A DNA stretch of 64,000 nucleotides from Rotaria socialis (lineage: Eukaryota; Rotifera; Eurotatoria; Philodinida; Philodinidae). Under the pieces are notes generated by a model. The model worked only from the letters and a program-made list of their open reading frames with translations. It did not search any database and had not been told where the DNA came from. A program made the position numbers and the translations under genes. Positions 47,687 to 58,763 of the stretch are shown piece by piece. The DNA is taken from assembly GCA_905331475.1 (NCBI GenBank), contig CAJNYU010002190.1:49937-113936 (forward strand), given 5' to 3'. How positions within the stretch are numbered: position 1 is the stretch's first letter; each line of letters starts with the position of its first letter.

Positions 47687-48323
47687 TTAAAATTCGTAAA
47701 AGCTAATTAAAATAACAAAACATACGGCTAGGAATAAATGTTGTATACTAGCAGCACTATATTTGATATTGCTGCTATTCAAATAAGCATTGTCTGCGGC
47801 AGTTAATGAATTCTTGTCCTGAAAACCAAAGCTAATTGTATTGCACAAATCTGTGTTACAGCAACGCCATCTTGTTAACAGTTGATAACCTCCACTTGTA
47901 TTTGTTCCACAGTTGTCATCAATTGGATATTCACTACCGCTCTGAGAAAAAGATGTGAAAACTCCATTAGAAGGTGTATAAGTAGTTCCAAAAGTCTGGA
48001 AATGTAAAAAGGGTTTCATTAATAATCTTCAAAACTCATGTAGAAAATTGATTTCAAGAAATAGTAACGTACTTTGCAAAAATCGAAACCGTCTCTTTTA
48101 CTCTGCTGAGAAGCATAATTATCGTCGTTGCAAGCGTTACATATATAGCATGACACTTTAGCATCACTATACTGTACAACTAAAACAGCAGAAAAACGAA
48201 TAAGCAATGTTGAAATACAAATTGCGGCGACTTCATTGGATATCTTGATTTGAACAAAAATATTTATAACTTACGTAAACTGGCGATCGTAACGAGCGCT
48301 AGCAGTTGTAAGAGATGAAACAT
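47687..48323 (-). CDS. Ly6/uPAR-like GPI-anchored surface protein
   Basis: Exons 48323-48275, 48179-48073 and 47995-47687 close in phase (1,0) to give 154 residues. A signal peptide (MFHLLQLLALVTIAS) precedes a three-finger domain beginning VSCYICNACNDDNYA and ending with the diagnostic WRCCNTDLCN. The C terminus is Ser-rich followed by a hydrophobic tail (SIQHLFLAVCFVILISFYEF), typical of a GPI signal. Ly6/uPAR domains bind proteins at the cell surface, for example receptors or toxins. The ligand is unknown. Its position in repeat-rich DNA suggests a fast-evolving family. Confidence 0.85.
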
Positions 48324-48551
48324 GTTCGTCTTTATTGATGAAAGTAATAGAACAGAGTTGAATCAAGAATGAGCCAATTTCACCGTTTAATGATCTTTTA
48401 TGCGAAGTATGTAATAAAAGTTCTTTTCAGTCCTTACTTCCTTACGATTATGTCGTCTAAATTTTTTTTTCTCTACTCTTCAATAAGATCAAATATCAGA
48501 AGATAAGACCCAATGTTTCTTCATTTTTTATTATACGCAATAAATAAAAGG

Positions 48552-48629
48552 GTGAAGGTGGCAGTGAGGGCGAGGGTGAGTAGAAGCTACCAAGATCGCA
48601 ATTTCGGCCTTGCTTAAGGGTCTCATCAG
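48552..48629 (-). repeat. Hammerhead-like cassette on the minus strand followed by telomere-like repeat
   Basis: On the minus strand: CTGATGA (48629-48623), an imperfect stem II (CCTT/AAGG with loop AAGC), GAAA (48605-48602), a two-pair stem III with loop TGCG, and ATC. Further on are CTCACCCTCGCCCTC-type repeats (to 48552). Stem I does not pair, so it is probably decayed. Confidence 0.5.
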
Positions 48630-49256
48630 ATTTTTTTATTTATTTGCTTTGCTATTTTCTTTAGCTTATTTTAATTTTTCTATGTTCTTTTTCATGTATG
48701 AAGAATTTATAACCGGTATTTTTTTTCTTGTGTGGTAATATACTTTTTATGTCTGTTAATGGTTTGTGCGCTGTTTGCTTACTATTCTTTGGTTTGTTTT
48801 GAGTTTGTAGTTGATGTATTTCCATGATTGTTGATCAATTTAATATTTGAATCTGAAATTAGGGAATTTTAGTTTGTATTCATGTATTTTTGGTTGATAG
48901 ATATATTTTTAAATAGTGATATGTGATATTTTCTTTTGTTCCTAGTAGGTTACCATATTTGTAGTCTGTTGTTATTTCATTGTGTTTGTTTGTTGTGTTG
49001 TGAAAAGCTTCAGTTGAGACTTTTGTCTTTGGCTGATCTGATATCGATAAGTGTGTTACTTCCATCGTATTTCTCAATTATTGTATATCCTGTTGAATAA
49101 CTGGTGAATTTCGGTCTATTGAATGTTAATATAAGATATTTCTTTATAAGAGAAATTGTTAAGACGATGCATTACCTATGTTTTCTATTTTAGCGTGATA
49201 ATGCCGAATTACATTTATCATCTCTTGCTCTTCTTNNNTTCTTGTGTTTTTTTTAA
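48630..49256. other. T-rich stretch with a short assembly gap
   Basis: AT-rich DNA; three N at 49236-49238. The minus-strand frame at 48880-49077 is Thr/Asn/Lys-rich without resemblance to a known protein. It may be upstream remnant of the element that ended in the hammerhead-like cassette. Confidence 0.35.
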
Positions 49257-49652
49257 CCCCCCCCCCCCCCCCCACAATAAAAGACCCCTGGTCTTCTTTT
49301 ATGTTCCAGAGTAAACATTTCCCAGGGGGGCTTGTATTAAGAACCGCATTTTTTCCTAATATTTAATTTAAAAGGTTTTCCAGAAAACTAAGGTGATTTT
49401 CAGGGTTTTAAGGGTGTCATTATAATTGTGAACAAATTTTCTTGATATTTACAGCTTCAAATGCTAAGAACCAGGCTTATTTTTATGAAAAAATGCTAAT
49501 TAAAGTTCGTAATTAGCAAAAATTTAATTAAGTAAAGAGGGGTCTTCTATTATGTCGGACAAACTTTTTCTTCAGGGGGTCTTCTAATATGGGGGGGGGG
49601 GGTAAANNNNNNNNNNNNNNNNNNNNNNNNNNNNNCCCCCCCCCCCCCCCCC
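49257..49652. other. Homopolymer-bounded segment with assembly gap
   Basis: A run of C (49257-49273) and a run of G (49591-49601), then about 30 N, then another run of C. Inside, AATAAAAGACCCC near the left and GGGGTCTTCTATTA near the right are imperfect inverted repeats. It could be a small element with C-rich termini, but the homopolymers and gap make the assembly unreliable. Confidence 0.5.
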
Positions 49653-50386
49653 AAAGGAGTGGCGTCCAGACGACGGATATCCTGGGTTTCACATTGTTTT
49701 GTGAAGTATAGTTGTGTTAATGAATAAACGAAGGGGTGTGCGTGTGAAACAGGGTTGCCACCTCTTCCGCTTTTTTCCACTTTTTCGTATGAAACATGTT
49801 ACAAGTTGAAAATGCGTGCAGAATAAAACTTTTTTTTTTTGAACATATTAAAATAACATTCGTGTGATACATAAATAATCATAAGCAAATAAAAATAATT
49901 TCTATCCGTAGTGAGATTGCCAGATGTTATAAAGAACTGGGGGAATTTCTGGAAATTTGACTATTTTTCTGATTTCTTTCTTATCTTCAGATTTTGTTTA
50001 GATCGATCCTCGTAAGTGACATAAAATACGATTATAACCCACTATTATAATAGATCAATAGTTCGTCATTTTTTTTCTCTATTAAGGTGTGAGTGTAGGT
50101 GCTGGTGAGAGTAATGGTGTTAGAGAAGTTCATGAATAACTCACGCCCACATCCTCTCAGTATTAAAGCAACAGCAAAGCTGTAAGTTATTACGAAGGTC
50201 AATACAATAACAAGAAGCAATAAAACCAGGCGGACAGGAAATACGAGTTTTATTATTATTGTTCTAAATGAAGCGTTAGGTTACCAAGTGAAACGTATAC
50301 TAATTAACACAACTTGGACTTTCGTCTGAGTAGCTAAAAATGTTTTGAATATTGCAAGTCTTTCAATGAGTAATTTGTTTTGTTGG
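49653..50386. other. Intergenic stretch with a telomere-like tract
   Basis: Mostly AT-rich. At 50085-50160 degenerate GGTGTGAGTGTAGGTG-type sequence faces CTCACGCCCACATCCTC. No gene was seen. Confidence 0.45.
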
Positions 50387-51700
50387 TCATTCATTGTGTG
50401 GAGAGCAAAAAACGATGCTCATCAAGCAAAACATGATTGTGATCGCCAACGCTAGTGTCGATACAGTTGATGATACAGACGACAGCGAGCTGGTTTGGAC
50501 AAATGCTGCAATGCCGACAGCAGTATATCCTTGCTGAACAATAGATATACCATTGGCTGTTGCATTGCCGGCTGCATTCAACTGATAACCGCTGATGGTG
50601 TGTGCCATTGTACCGAGTACATACAAATAATCGGTACCACCTAAATTGACCACTGTTGCTTCGAATGCACCAGCATTGTTAGGCAATGAATAGTATTGAA
50701 CAACGGTAACAGGATTAAAATTATTCCAATTCAAATTTAGCTCGACAATGCTTGTTGTTACTCCAGCCCGCCCGACAACATAATAATTACCAATTTTTGA
50801 CGAATATGCCGACGAACATAAGATGCCTGAAAGCGTCGAATTAATCGGTGTCAAAATACTGTTATATATAGCGCCGTTTGTATTGAATATTGATGAATAA
50901 AACATTGTTAGGATACCATTCGCTCCTGGATCAGTAACCAACAAACCGTTCGTGCCCATCAATGTTATTGAGGTTGGTTGTATAACCTGTGATAAGTTTG
51001 TCGGAACTGGAGCCAGTCCCAACATAGTGCTGTTATTGCTTAACAGATAGAGCAAAATGTTGCCTGGTTGTGACGAAGAGTAGTTCTTATAAGCAACAAT
51101 CAAGGCCATATTGTCAGCAGAAAATAGGATTTTACTCATTGTTCCAGCAAAATTGTTAGATGGAACGCTTTGTGTAGGGCTCGGTGTAACAATACGATCA
51201 AACCACGGTACGACAAATAAACCTGATGAATTATAGGTGAAAAAACGAATTCCTGTGATATTCCCACCAGTCAAGACACATGCATACAGGTAATTGGCCG
51301 TCACCGACACAGGGAACCATCCATTCACTGGTTGTACCGATAATAGTGTCAATTGTGTAGCATCCAATGAATTAATCATAAACATGGACAACGAATTCGA
51401 GCCCACATTGACAACAAATAAATAATTTGAATAAACCGTCATGCTGCCTTATAAAAACAATGGGTCTGTGGTTGTCGCATTCATACCAGTTCCATTCCTG
51501 TTCACTGTGTTTATATATGTCAATTGACCCGTCGCGTTGAGACGGTAGATAATAACCTGATTCATATTCAGTGCATTCGTCATAGTATAGACGGCACCAA
51601 CACCGCCCGCTGATGTCGGATACAATGTTTGAGCATCAATAGTTTTAGTTAGAAGAAGGAGAAAAATAACTAATAGTGCACTAAACGCCATCTTAATCAA
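50387..51700 (-). pseudogene. Secreted, GPI-type beta-propeller protein with one in-frame stop
   Basis: The minus strand is open in one frame for 438 codons except TAA at 51451-51449 (context DPLFL-stop-GSMTVYS). The N terminus is a signal peptide (FSALLVIFLLLLTKTIDAQ). The body has repeating beta-strand motifs with many N-glycosylation sites, resembling lactonase-type seven-bladed propellers (LYVLGTMAHTISGYQLNAAG). The C terminus is Ser/Thr then hydrophobic (STLALAITIMFCLMSIVF), as for a GPI anchor. There are no introns. A single C-to-T change in a Gln codon, or a base-call error, would explain the stop, so the gene may be recently silenced or intact in the organism. Ligand or enzyme activity is unknown. 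Confidence 0.7.
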
Positions 51701-52297
51701 AAATGACAGTAATGACTACCGAAAAGCAACTTTATATCAAGTTACGAAATTAAAACAGAAAAGAAGCACGGAAAGAATGATCACAGCTCGATGGCAATAT
51801 ATACAATTATACAGATGAGCGACCATTAGTTCGGCGATTGTGATGTACAAAGGCAACATTTTTCTACCTTCGCAAGTGATGGTATCATTCTGTTTACCAC
51901 TCGGAAGCGGTATGTTACAGAATTTTGAAAGGACTGTCCTTGAATTTTTCTATGAGTGCTGGTAATGCATAAAATAAAATACAAGTGCCTGAAGCACAAA
52001 CAAATATCGGATCTATTGATAAGAGAAAGAAAATTAACATGCATTTTTTTCTCATCCTTTCTTATCCCTGCTTTCCGTAGGCATTTCTATTTTACGTCGG
52101 TGAGCATACGTTATGAAAAGAGAAATAAACAACATAAATAATTCTGTATTGAAAGTGCTATTCTATAGATTTTAAATCATCCGATCATGCAAAATGGAGA
52201 CCGTATACAGGGCGTAAATCACGCATACAAAACCGTGGCTTTTTAATGTTGCTTTATCAAATAACGATAACTAAATCATTCTCGTTCAAAAACTTGA
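51701..52297. other. Intergenic stretch, nothing recognised
   Basis: AT-rich 5' flank of the propeller gene. No repeat or exon was seen. Confidence 0.4.
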
Positions 52298-52366
52298 GGG
52301 CGTGGGTATGTTTTGAGCTAACCGCTACGCATTTTGACCTTGCTTAGGGGTATCATCAAACCGGTT
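52298..52366 (-). repeat. Hammerhead-like cassette on the minus strand followed by telomere-like repeat
   Basis: On the minus strand AACCG and CGGTT form stem I around TTGATGATACCCCTAAGCAA and GGTCAAAA. Stem II ACC/GGT is kept. The two conserved boxes each carry a change (CTGATGA to TTGATGA, GAAA to AAAA). CATACCCACGCCCTC follows at 52315-52298. Stems kept with altered core fits a decayed ribozyme. Confidence 0.5.
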
Positions 52367-52683
52367 TCATTTCGAATCAATACGAAATGAGCTTACGATG
52401 GTAAATGAAGTTCTCAAATTTTGGGTGACTTCGAAAACTTTTAAAGCATGTTCAGATATTTTAATTCAACATTTTTAGTTAAATTATTCGTTTATTACTG
52501 GCATTATATTTAAGAGTAGAAATTAAGTGTAATATTTTCATCAATTTAACAAAATAGCTCTGTTGCATACACCTAATAAATATAATTGGTTATATTTAAA
52601 TACTTTCAAAACGATTGAAGTTATAAACATTATTTAATTCTGAGTAATTTAAAATGGTGTGGCTGGCTGGCTGCTATATGTTA

Positions 52684-52830
52684 ATCCAAACCACACCCCA
52701 CACCCACACCCTATCGACGCAACCGACGCCAAAACTCACACTCACACCCACACCCGCAATCAATTCGTCGCACGACAGTTCGTCGCGTTCAGTTCGTCGC
52801 GTTCAGTTCGTCGCAGAAAAATATTTTTCG
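52684..52830. repeat. CCCACA-type telomere-like tracts followed by tandem CAGTTCGTCGCGTT
   Basis: CCACACCCCACACCCACACC and a second tract ACTCACACCCACACCC, then three tandem copies of a unit containing CAGTTCGTCGC (about 52776-52818) and degenerate copies beyond. It lies beyond the 3' side of the MULE relic. Confidence 0.8.
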
Positions 52831-53021
52831 TTCTGTTCGCCACAGAAAATTTTCTTGCATTTTGTTCGTCACTATCTATTCGCTTCACCTCTCTTAATTA
52901 ATTCTTTTTCTTAAAGATGTGAAATTGAACAATTAATTCGTCTTTATTTTATACATTATACATAACATAACGATGAAAAATTTGAGAACAAAAAGAAAAA
53001 GAATAACCAAATAAAAAACAT

Positions 53022-54675
53022 TTAAAGAATAATGTTGGTGTTGGCTGTCATATTTTTTAAGAATTCACCCAGTTGAGATGAGTCGAATGCGTTGACCAGC
53101 CGAGTAATACGTTCGTCCAATCTTCGATAACAGGCTTTCTTCGTTTTGATACTATGACCTTGGAGAATCTTCGCCATGTCCACTTCGAATTTCGATTGTT
53201 CGCGACGAATCTTCTCTGTCAGTTTCACAATGTTTGGATGACTTATTGAGCCACGATTAGCAAATCCGTTATGCCAGCCTTCGACGGAATTGTTGGAACG
53301 AGGTACAGCAGCGATGACACGATCATGAATATTTCATAATTTGTGATCAAATAGAGACTTCTTTCGACCGGTTCCCAAGAATACCGAATACATTTCAAAT
53401 TTTTCAAGAATTAAGAAAAAATTACCTCTTCTTTTTGGTTCACCAATCCAAGTTTTTTCGAAATAATCGAGCAAATCGTTGGCGTCATCGTCGAATTGAT
53501 TGGCAATTAAGTCAAATGCAGTTGTAACTTCATCCAAGGGAACGAAAGCAAGAGCAATCAATTTTTTACTTTTAAACGAAAACATTCATCTTCTCTATAT
53601 TTGGTTGCCAATCCTTTGTTTTGAACTTGCCGCCATATCGCTTGTGAAAAATGAAAGAGACATCCTATAACAAACTTTTTAATTATCTTTTCTTTTTTGT
53701 GAATAGATTAGAACGTGCCTTTGTGTAAAACGTTAGGTAGCGTCCCTTTAACTGATTTGATTGTACCAGACTCGAAATCAGTCATAATTGATTCAGGTTG
53801 AAAATTATCTTGTTCAAATAATTTTTCGAAGAATTGATTGTAATCCCCGTTGCTTTTACCAATTAGCAATCCATACACGAGAGGAATAATTGCATTAGTC
53901 ATCATCGCATGTAACGTGAAGAGTTGATAATAATCGTCGGGACACACCTACATGAAAGAGAATTAGAAAAAAAGACACATGTGATTGATAGTTTACTTTG
54001 AACATTCCATCAACGAACCAATGTTTGTTTTGCTTTAGAATAGATAAATTAGTTTTCGTTGTAAAGATAATTAATTTTTTGTCTTCGTGTAAGATGAAGT
54101 CTTCATCACGATACATTTTTCGCAACTTTTCTGGTAAACGACCATTGACATCCACTGTTTCAGTAGTACGTTGTCGTCGAATTGTGAGCGACAGGCCGTC
54201 ACTTCTAGGAAGTTCACCAGCAGCACTCAATGGATATGTGCGTAAGGCTGAATTAATAATTGAGCTGGGTGATTCATCTGTCATTACAGTACGAGTTTTT
54301 ATTTCGTTCTTTAATTGGAGAGCTGGAACACGATCAGGATGTGGAGCATGACAATGTATCGTTAGTAGGGAGAGAAATACGTTCATGGACAAATTGGTAT
54401 GACAACGTGCTTAATTAATAAATAATTTTTATTTGAATTAGTTGATTGATGATATTCGAAGTCAATTTACCTTTGCAATCACGATTTTGAAAACGAAAAA
54501 TCAATTTTGTCGTTGTGGTACGCTCTACAGTGTAGATGTGACTTTCATGAAGGAGTAGTGGTTTTCCCTTTTTCAGAAAAAAGTTTTTCCATTTGAGACA
54601 TCTTTTTGAAATGTTGTATGGAGTAAATGTTGAGATTGAGAAATGAAATATACTTGCAACATCATCACTGTACAT
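53022..54675 (-). mobile_element. MULE-type DNA transposon relic with FLYWCH zinc finger
   Basis: The N-terminal part (from 54675) has a FLYWCH-like finger: GKPLLLHESHIYTVERTTTT, RFQNRDCKGK, then across an intron CHTNLS and HCHAPHPDRV. The MULE DDE domain follows: KHWFVDGMFK (first Asp), then across a 49-nt intron VCPDDYYQLFTLHAMMTNAI, IPLVYGLL, ESIMTDFESGTIKSV (second Asp), CLFHFSQAIWRQVQ and NNSVEGWHNGF (candidate Glu). Two frame changes near 53690 and 53580 separate the blocks, so this copy is inactive. Terminal inverted repeats were not found. Telomere-like tracts lie on both sides (52684 and 54948). Confidence 0.8.
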
Positions 54676-54947
54676 ATATTTTTATTCCTATCGCATAATT
54701 AAGAACATTGGCTCAACGTTATCGTTGATCTAGATTACGTTGAATTCATTAATTGCCTGACAAATCTAATTATTCTTCATTCACTTTTGCTCTATTATGG
54801 CTAGATCTGATTAACATTTTCAATTGACCCGTTTTGTGAAACACGATCTGAAAGGAGTGTTGAAGTATATAGGGTANAGCCCAGTCTCGATTTTATAACT
54901 TTCCGGCATAATAGAAGCCCACTTAATTCGAGATATGTATGTATAGA

Positions 54948-55093
54948 AAGGGTGTGGGTGTGGGTGTGGGGTGTGGGTGTGGGTGGGTGGGTTTGGATTT
55001 GGGTGTGAGAAGTTAATCACAGAAATATCAACACAACCCTACCCCTACAGCCACAGCCGCAGCCACAGCCACACACCCACACCCACACCCTTA
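54948..55093. repeat. Longest telomere-like array: G-rich then C-rich tracts facing each other
   Basis: Left, about 50 bp of GTGTGG repeats (GGGTGTGGGTGTGGGTGTGG and onward). Right, from 55033, C-rich sequence with CCACAGCCGCAGCCACAGCC and then CACACCCACACCCACACCC. The two tracts are head-to-head around a short spacer. An N at 54877 lies nearby. Confidence 0.85.
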
Positions 55094-55600
55094 CTGTGAT
55101 TTTTATCGAATTTGAGTCTAATTAAATTGGTTTAAATTGAATTTGCTTTGTACGATCAATTTGAGTAAATATAAATTTTTGTTAATTTTAAAAAGTTAAA
55201 TTCATTATAAATTTAATAGAAATTAATTAGAAATCGATAGGCAATTCTGGTTTTTATTATGAGCAAAAATAAGTGATGCGTTCGACGGCAAATAAAAATG
55301 TGATGTCACATTCATGAAATAAATACTTGATTTAAAGTTCTGTAATTATAATTTTATGAAATAAAAATGAATATGGCATTAGCGAATTCGTTTGATAAGA
55401 AAAACTAGTTTAGGAAAAAGGAAAATCATTTATTACGAAACTCTAGATAGATGATCACTTTGCTTAACAAGACACTATCTTTCAGTATCAGTACATTGCA
55501 ACAGAAAGAAATTTATTCATGTTGACACATATTTCTTAATTAGTAAGCACTTTCGTTACATGTATTTCGATATATTTCAAGTAATGAATTCCATTAAGTT
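55094..55600. other. AT-rich stretch, nothing recognised
   Basis: No gene or repeat was seen between the telomere-like array and the first AACGCGTT element. Confidence 0.4.
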
Positions 55601-55976
55601 AAAATGAGCACTTTTTCACTACATAAAAGAACGCGTGCTGAAAGTTGCCCAACAAGTTCTTCCGTATACGTTTTCAAGCGTTTTTGGAGAAACGGATTTT
55701 CTAACTATAAGAATGAATTACTCGCGAACAGGTTCCAACGCATACAAGTTGAAAGCGTTCGTGCGATAAAAGACGCCTTCACTATCAACGCGTTCACTAA
55801 GATAAAAACGCATTGCTTCCCAACAAGTATGCGTTCAAACGCGTTCAAAATTTTGAGAAATGCGTCTGAACGCGTGAATTTGTTCTTAGAACGCGTTTGT
55901 AGTCGATAAAATACGCTCAACTTTTTCGAAAACGCGTTCTTTCACGCTCATTTTGATGAATATTTTTCCATGGGTA
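55601..55976 (+). repeat. AACGCGTT-rich repeat, copy 1
   Basis: About ten ACGCGT or near-matching motifs lie in 370 bp. The copy ends TTTTGATGAATATTTTTCCA then TGGG. An open frame runs through it (55604-55909), but the same pattern at 61787 is not open, so the frame is a by-product of repeat composition. Confidence 0.75.
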
Positions 55977-56650
55977 ATACCCCCAACAAAAAAGAAGAAT
56001 TTGAAGTGATTTCCACAATTGTTAAATATTTTTCTACTGCTAGCATGCAGACCTGCGTAAACTTTTATTAATCTTATCATGTCTATATGACATAATTTAA
56101 GATTAAGACATTATCATTAATTATAAATGTAAGCACGTTCGAAAAGGAAAACTCTCACAGTATACGTGTCAATTATAAATATTGTGATAATTTTGATTTG
56201 GGTACTTATTTAGCAGTTTTTCAAAATGAATTATTTTATATCATCAACATATTACAGTTAGAGCTTGTAAATTTCAAACATTGATGATTAATGAGACTTC
56301 ATTGGCAAATGCTTTTTCTAAGAAAACGACTAAAAAAAATCTGAAATATTGTTATCAATATCACTCTATTATCGCTGTGTGAATTTCTTAGACACTTAAT
56401 CATAAGTGTGTTAGGAACAGATTTTCCTTTTTGTTTATTGAATAGTGCGTATGAATATTTCTGGTTAGGAAATTATTGTATAGCAGTTGTCATTTTGAAC
56501 TTTTAATAATACACAATCTATTTAAAAAAAAGGGTTTTGGAAAGGGCCAAAGGGAAAACTCGTATTGACGCCCAATAATTTATCATAGTTTCAAGTGTAT
56601 GTTATTGCAATTTTACCTTTTTTCTCGTTCTAGATACTTTTACATTCTAC
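55977..56650. other. AT-rich stretch, nothing recognised
   Basis: No repeat or coding signal was supported here. Confidence 0.4.
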
Positions 56651-56662
56651 ATACTACCATTA

Positions 56663-56947
56663 ATGTATACGATGGAGAAATCCTATCTTGAAATATTACC
56701 CGTCGAAATTCTTTATCGAATTTATCATGAAATTGATACAGAGACAATTCTCTTTTCAATTCGCTGCGTATGCAAAACATTTGATTCAAGTGCCAAGACA
56801 TACGATCGCTATTGACTAGACTTCCGTTGCGTATCAAGATCTGATCTACCTGTCATGACACGTCTTGCTGATCCTAAAAATGTTATTTCACTGATGCTTA
56901 CGGATGAAAGACAGACAAACAGTCAAATTCCTGATTCTCGTGCGTAA
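56663..56947 (+). pseudogene. F-box protein fragment with one nonsense codon
   Basis: From ATG at 56663 or 56672 the frame gives SYLEILPVEILYRIYHEIDT, ETILFSIRCVCKTF and DSSAKTYDRY, an F-box of the kind common in bdelloids. TGA follows at 56813-56815. The same frame continues LDFRCVSRSDLPVMTRLADP and VISLMLTDERQTNSQI, which is the usual sequence after this F-box, before TAA. The leucine-rich C-terminal half expected for the family is absent, replaced by the A-rich TCGAAAGAAAAAATG element. F-box proteins recruit substrates to SCF ligases; this copy is dead. Confidence 0.75.
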
Positions 56948-56949
56948 CT

Positions 56950-57760
56950 CTTTCGGTATGTATTGAAAATGCCGAAAGAAAAAATGTCGAACGAAAAAAT
57001 ATCGAAATAAAAAAAGATCGAATGAAAAAAATGTCGAATCAATGAAAAATGATGTTAGATGTAAACTAGAAAATATTTATTGTATTTCATCGAAAAAAAA
57101 GGACAATACGTTCATTGATAACGATAAATAGGTATAAAAAATGAATCATTCAACAGGTCCATATGTATGTAATTAAAATAAATTTGATGTCCTTTTCGCG
57201 ATGAGGAATAATAAGTTATTCAACAATTGTTCCACGTTGGTGACCTTCCAAAGGCGAGCGAAATATATATATGGTCATAAGACAATACCTCTATTTTTCT
57301 TTCTTTATTTGTTTTCTTTATATCCTGTGTGTATTCGATATTCTAGAATGTTCACACATGCAGTGACTTATTGGCAGGGGCGTAAATATGGAGGGAGCGA
57401 TGCCCCCTACTTTTGAAATTTCTCATGGTGTGCACCCTGCTTCGAAACGTTTTCCTAAGAATCGTAAAAATATAGTCAAAATCTGTATTGTGCTCCCCCT
57501 CCCCCCAACGCACCCATTCTTTGAAACACCAGTTCCGCCCGTGCTTACTGAAGGACAATTATTAGCTAATCAACAAAACTGTAAAAGAACATACGACCGA
57601 AAACAGGAGAAATATGATAGTAAAGAAAATCCATATTGGTCAATTACGACATCTCAGAAGTTGCGACATATTACATGATCGACGTATTTTTAATTCGACA
57701 TTTTTTCCTTCGACATTTATTTATTTCGACATTTTTTCTTTCTACGTTTTCATAGTAAAT
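56950..57760. repeat. Inverted simple repeats around TCGAAAGAAAAAATG
   Basis: Left (56965-57050): several copies of a unit like ATGTCGAACGAAAAA. Right (57695-57750): the reverse complement type, TTCGACATTTTTTCCTTCGA. The centre has no clear gene. It looks like a foldback element that truncates the F-box fragment. Confidence 0.6.
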
Positions 57761-58191
57761 CACTCTTTCGATCGATCTGAAACTTTTCTTTCTAATACTA
57801 AAATGTACTTCGGACGTCTACTTTTCTCGTTGCTAGAAAATATTATATGCATCGTTGTATTTGTAACAGTTGGCAAAATAAGGCTCCATACAATGAAAAT
57901 GTGTGTTTTTGAAAGCTCTTTTCGGATTTTAATCGCCCAAAGTGGTGTTTAGTATCACAAAACAAAAATCTTCAGTTCCATCAGTAGAGGTATAACCGTG
58001 GAACCGTTAAGCTATCAGATATATGAAGAGATGTTTTATTATCTTGAACTTTTGACGTTTTAGCATCCCAAATACTTGATATTTATTGAGAAAATATGTT
58101 TTTCAAAATGTGCAAAAAAGATAGAAAAACAAAAGAAAGCTTTTTATATAATATCATGTTCAAATTATACTTATTTAAATAGAAACAAATT

Positions 58192-58530
58192 TTAAAAACA
58201 CTCAATTTCATCATTTTCTTTATCTGTAGTATCGTCATCATCATCAGACAAAACAACGTTGTTTTGTTCAGGTACTTGAATTTGTTTTCCTCTTGTGGCA
58301 AATGTTTCTTCTTCAGCTTGAAATGGCATTGTGGTGGATGATGTTTTGGCTGTTTTTCTTTTCTGCTGAAGATTTGTAGGCTCATCTGTTGTTACGTAGT
58401 CTAATTTCTTCAATACCGATAGATTTTTTTGCAAAAACAATAACTTGTTTACTTTTTCAGCATCAAGTTTTGTACGTCTATCACTTATTGTAGCTTTAAA
58501 CGACGAAAAAAGTCTTTCCCCTAACGGTTC
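58192..58530 (-). mobile_element. hAT transposase C-terminal fragment
   Basis: On the minus strand GERLFSSFKATISDRRTKLD, AEKVNKLLFLQKNLSVLKKL fits the hAT C-terminal dimerisation block (SERLFS..I.DRR..L..EKV..LLFLNKNL). An acidic tail follows (VVLSDDDDDTTDKENDE). The N-terminal transposase, including the DDE residues, is absent. Immobile remnant. Confidence 0.65.
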
Positions 58531-58763
58531 CGGTTCGGGTTTCGGTTCCAGTTTTTGTGAAACCGCAGACCTCTATCCATCAGACATGGTGCAGTTGAGA
58601 AGACGGAACAACCCACACTCACTCTGCTAAATAAACACACAATCACCTTCACATTAGTAACGACATGAAAAAGTCGTGTGCCGGTTTATTGTATGCGCTA
58701 TATATCTCACATATCATTTCACAAAGATTTCTTATTTCTGCAATGAAAGTGTCTTTTGATCTC

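Noticed and set aside
49550-49780. Minus-strand open frame across the N run
   Set aside because: It spans an assembly gap and homopolymers; nothing real can be read.
55604-55909. Possible 101-residue coding frame
   Set aside because: It lies wholly in the AACGCGTT repeat; the related copy at 61787 is not open and there is no start context or family feature.
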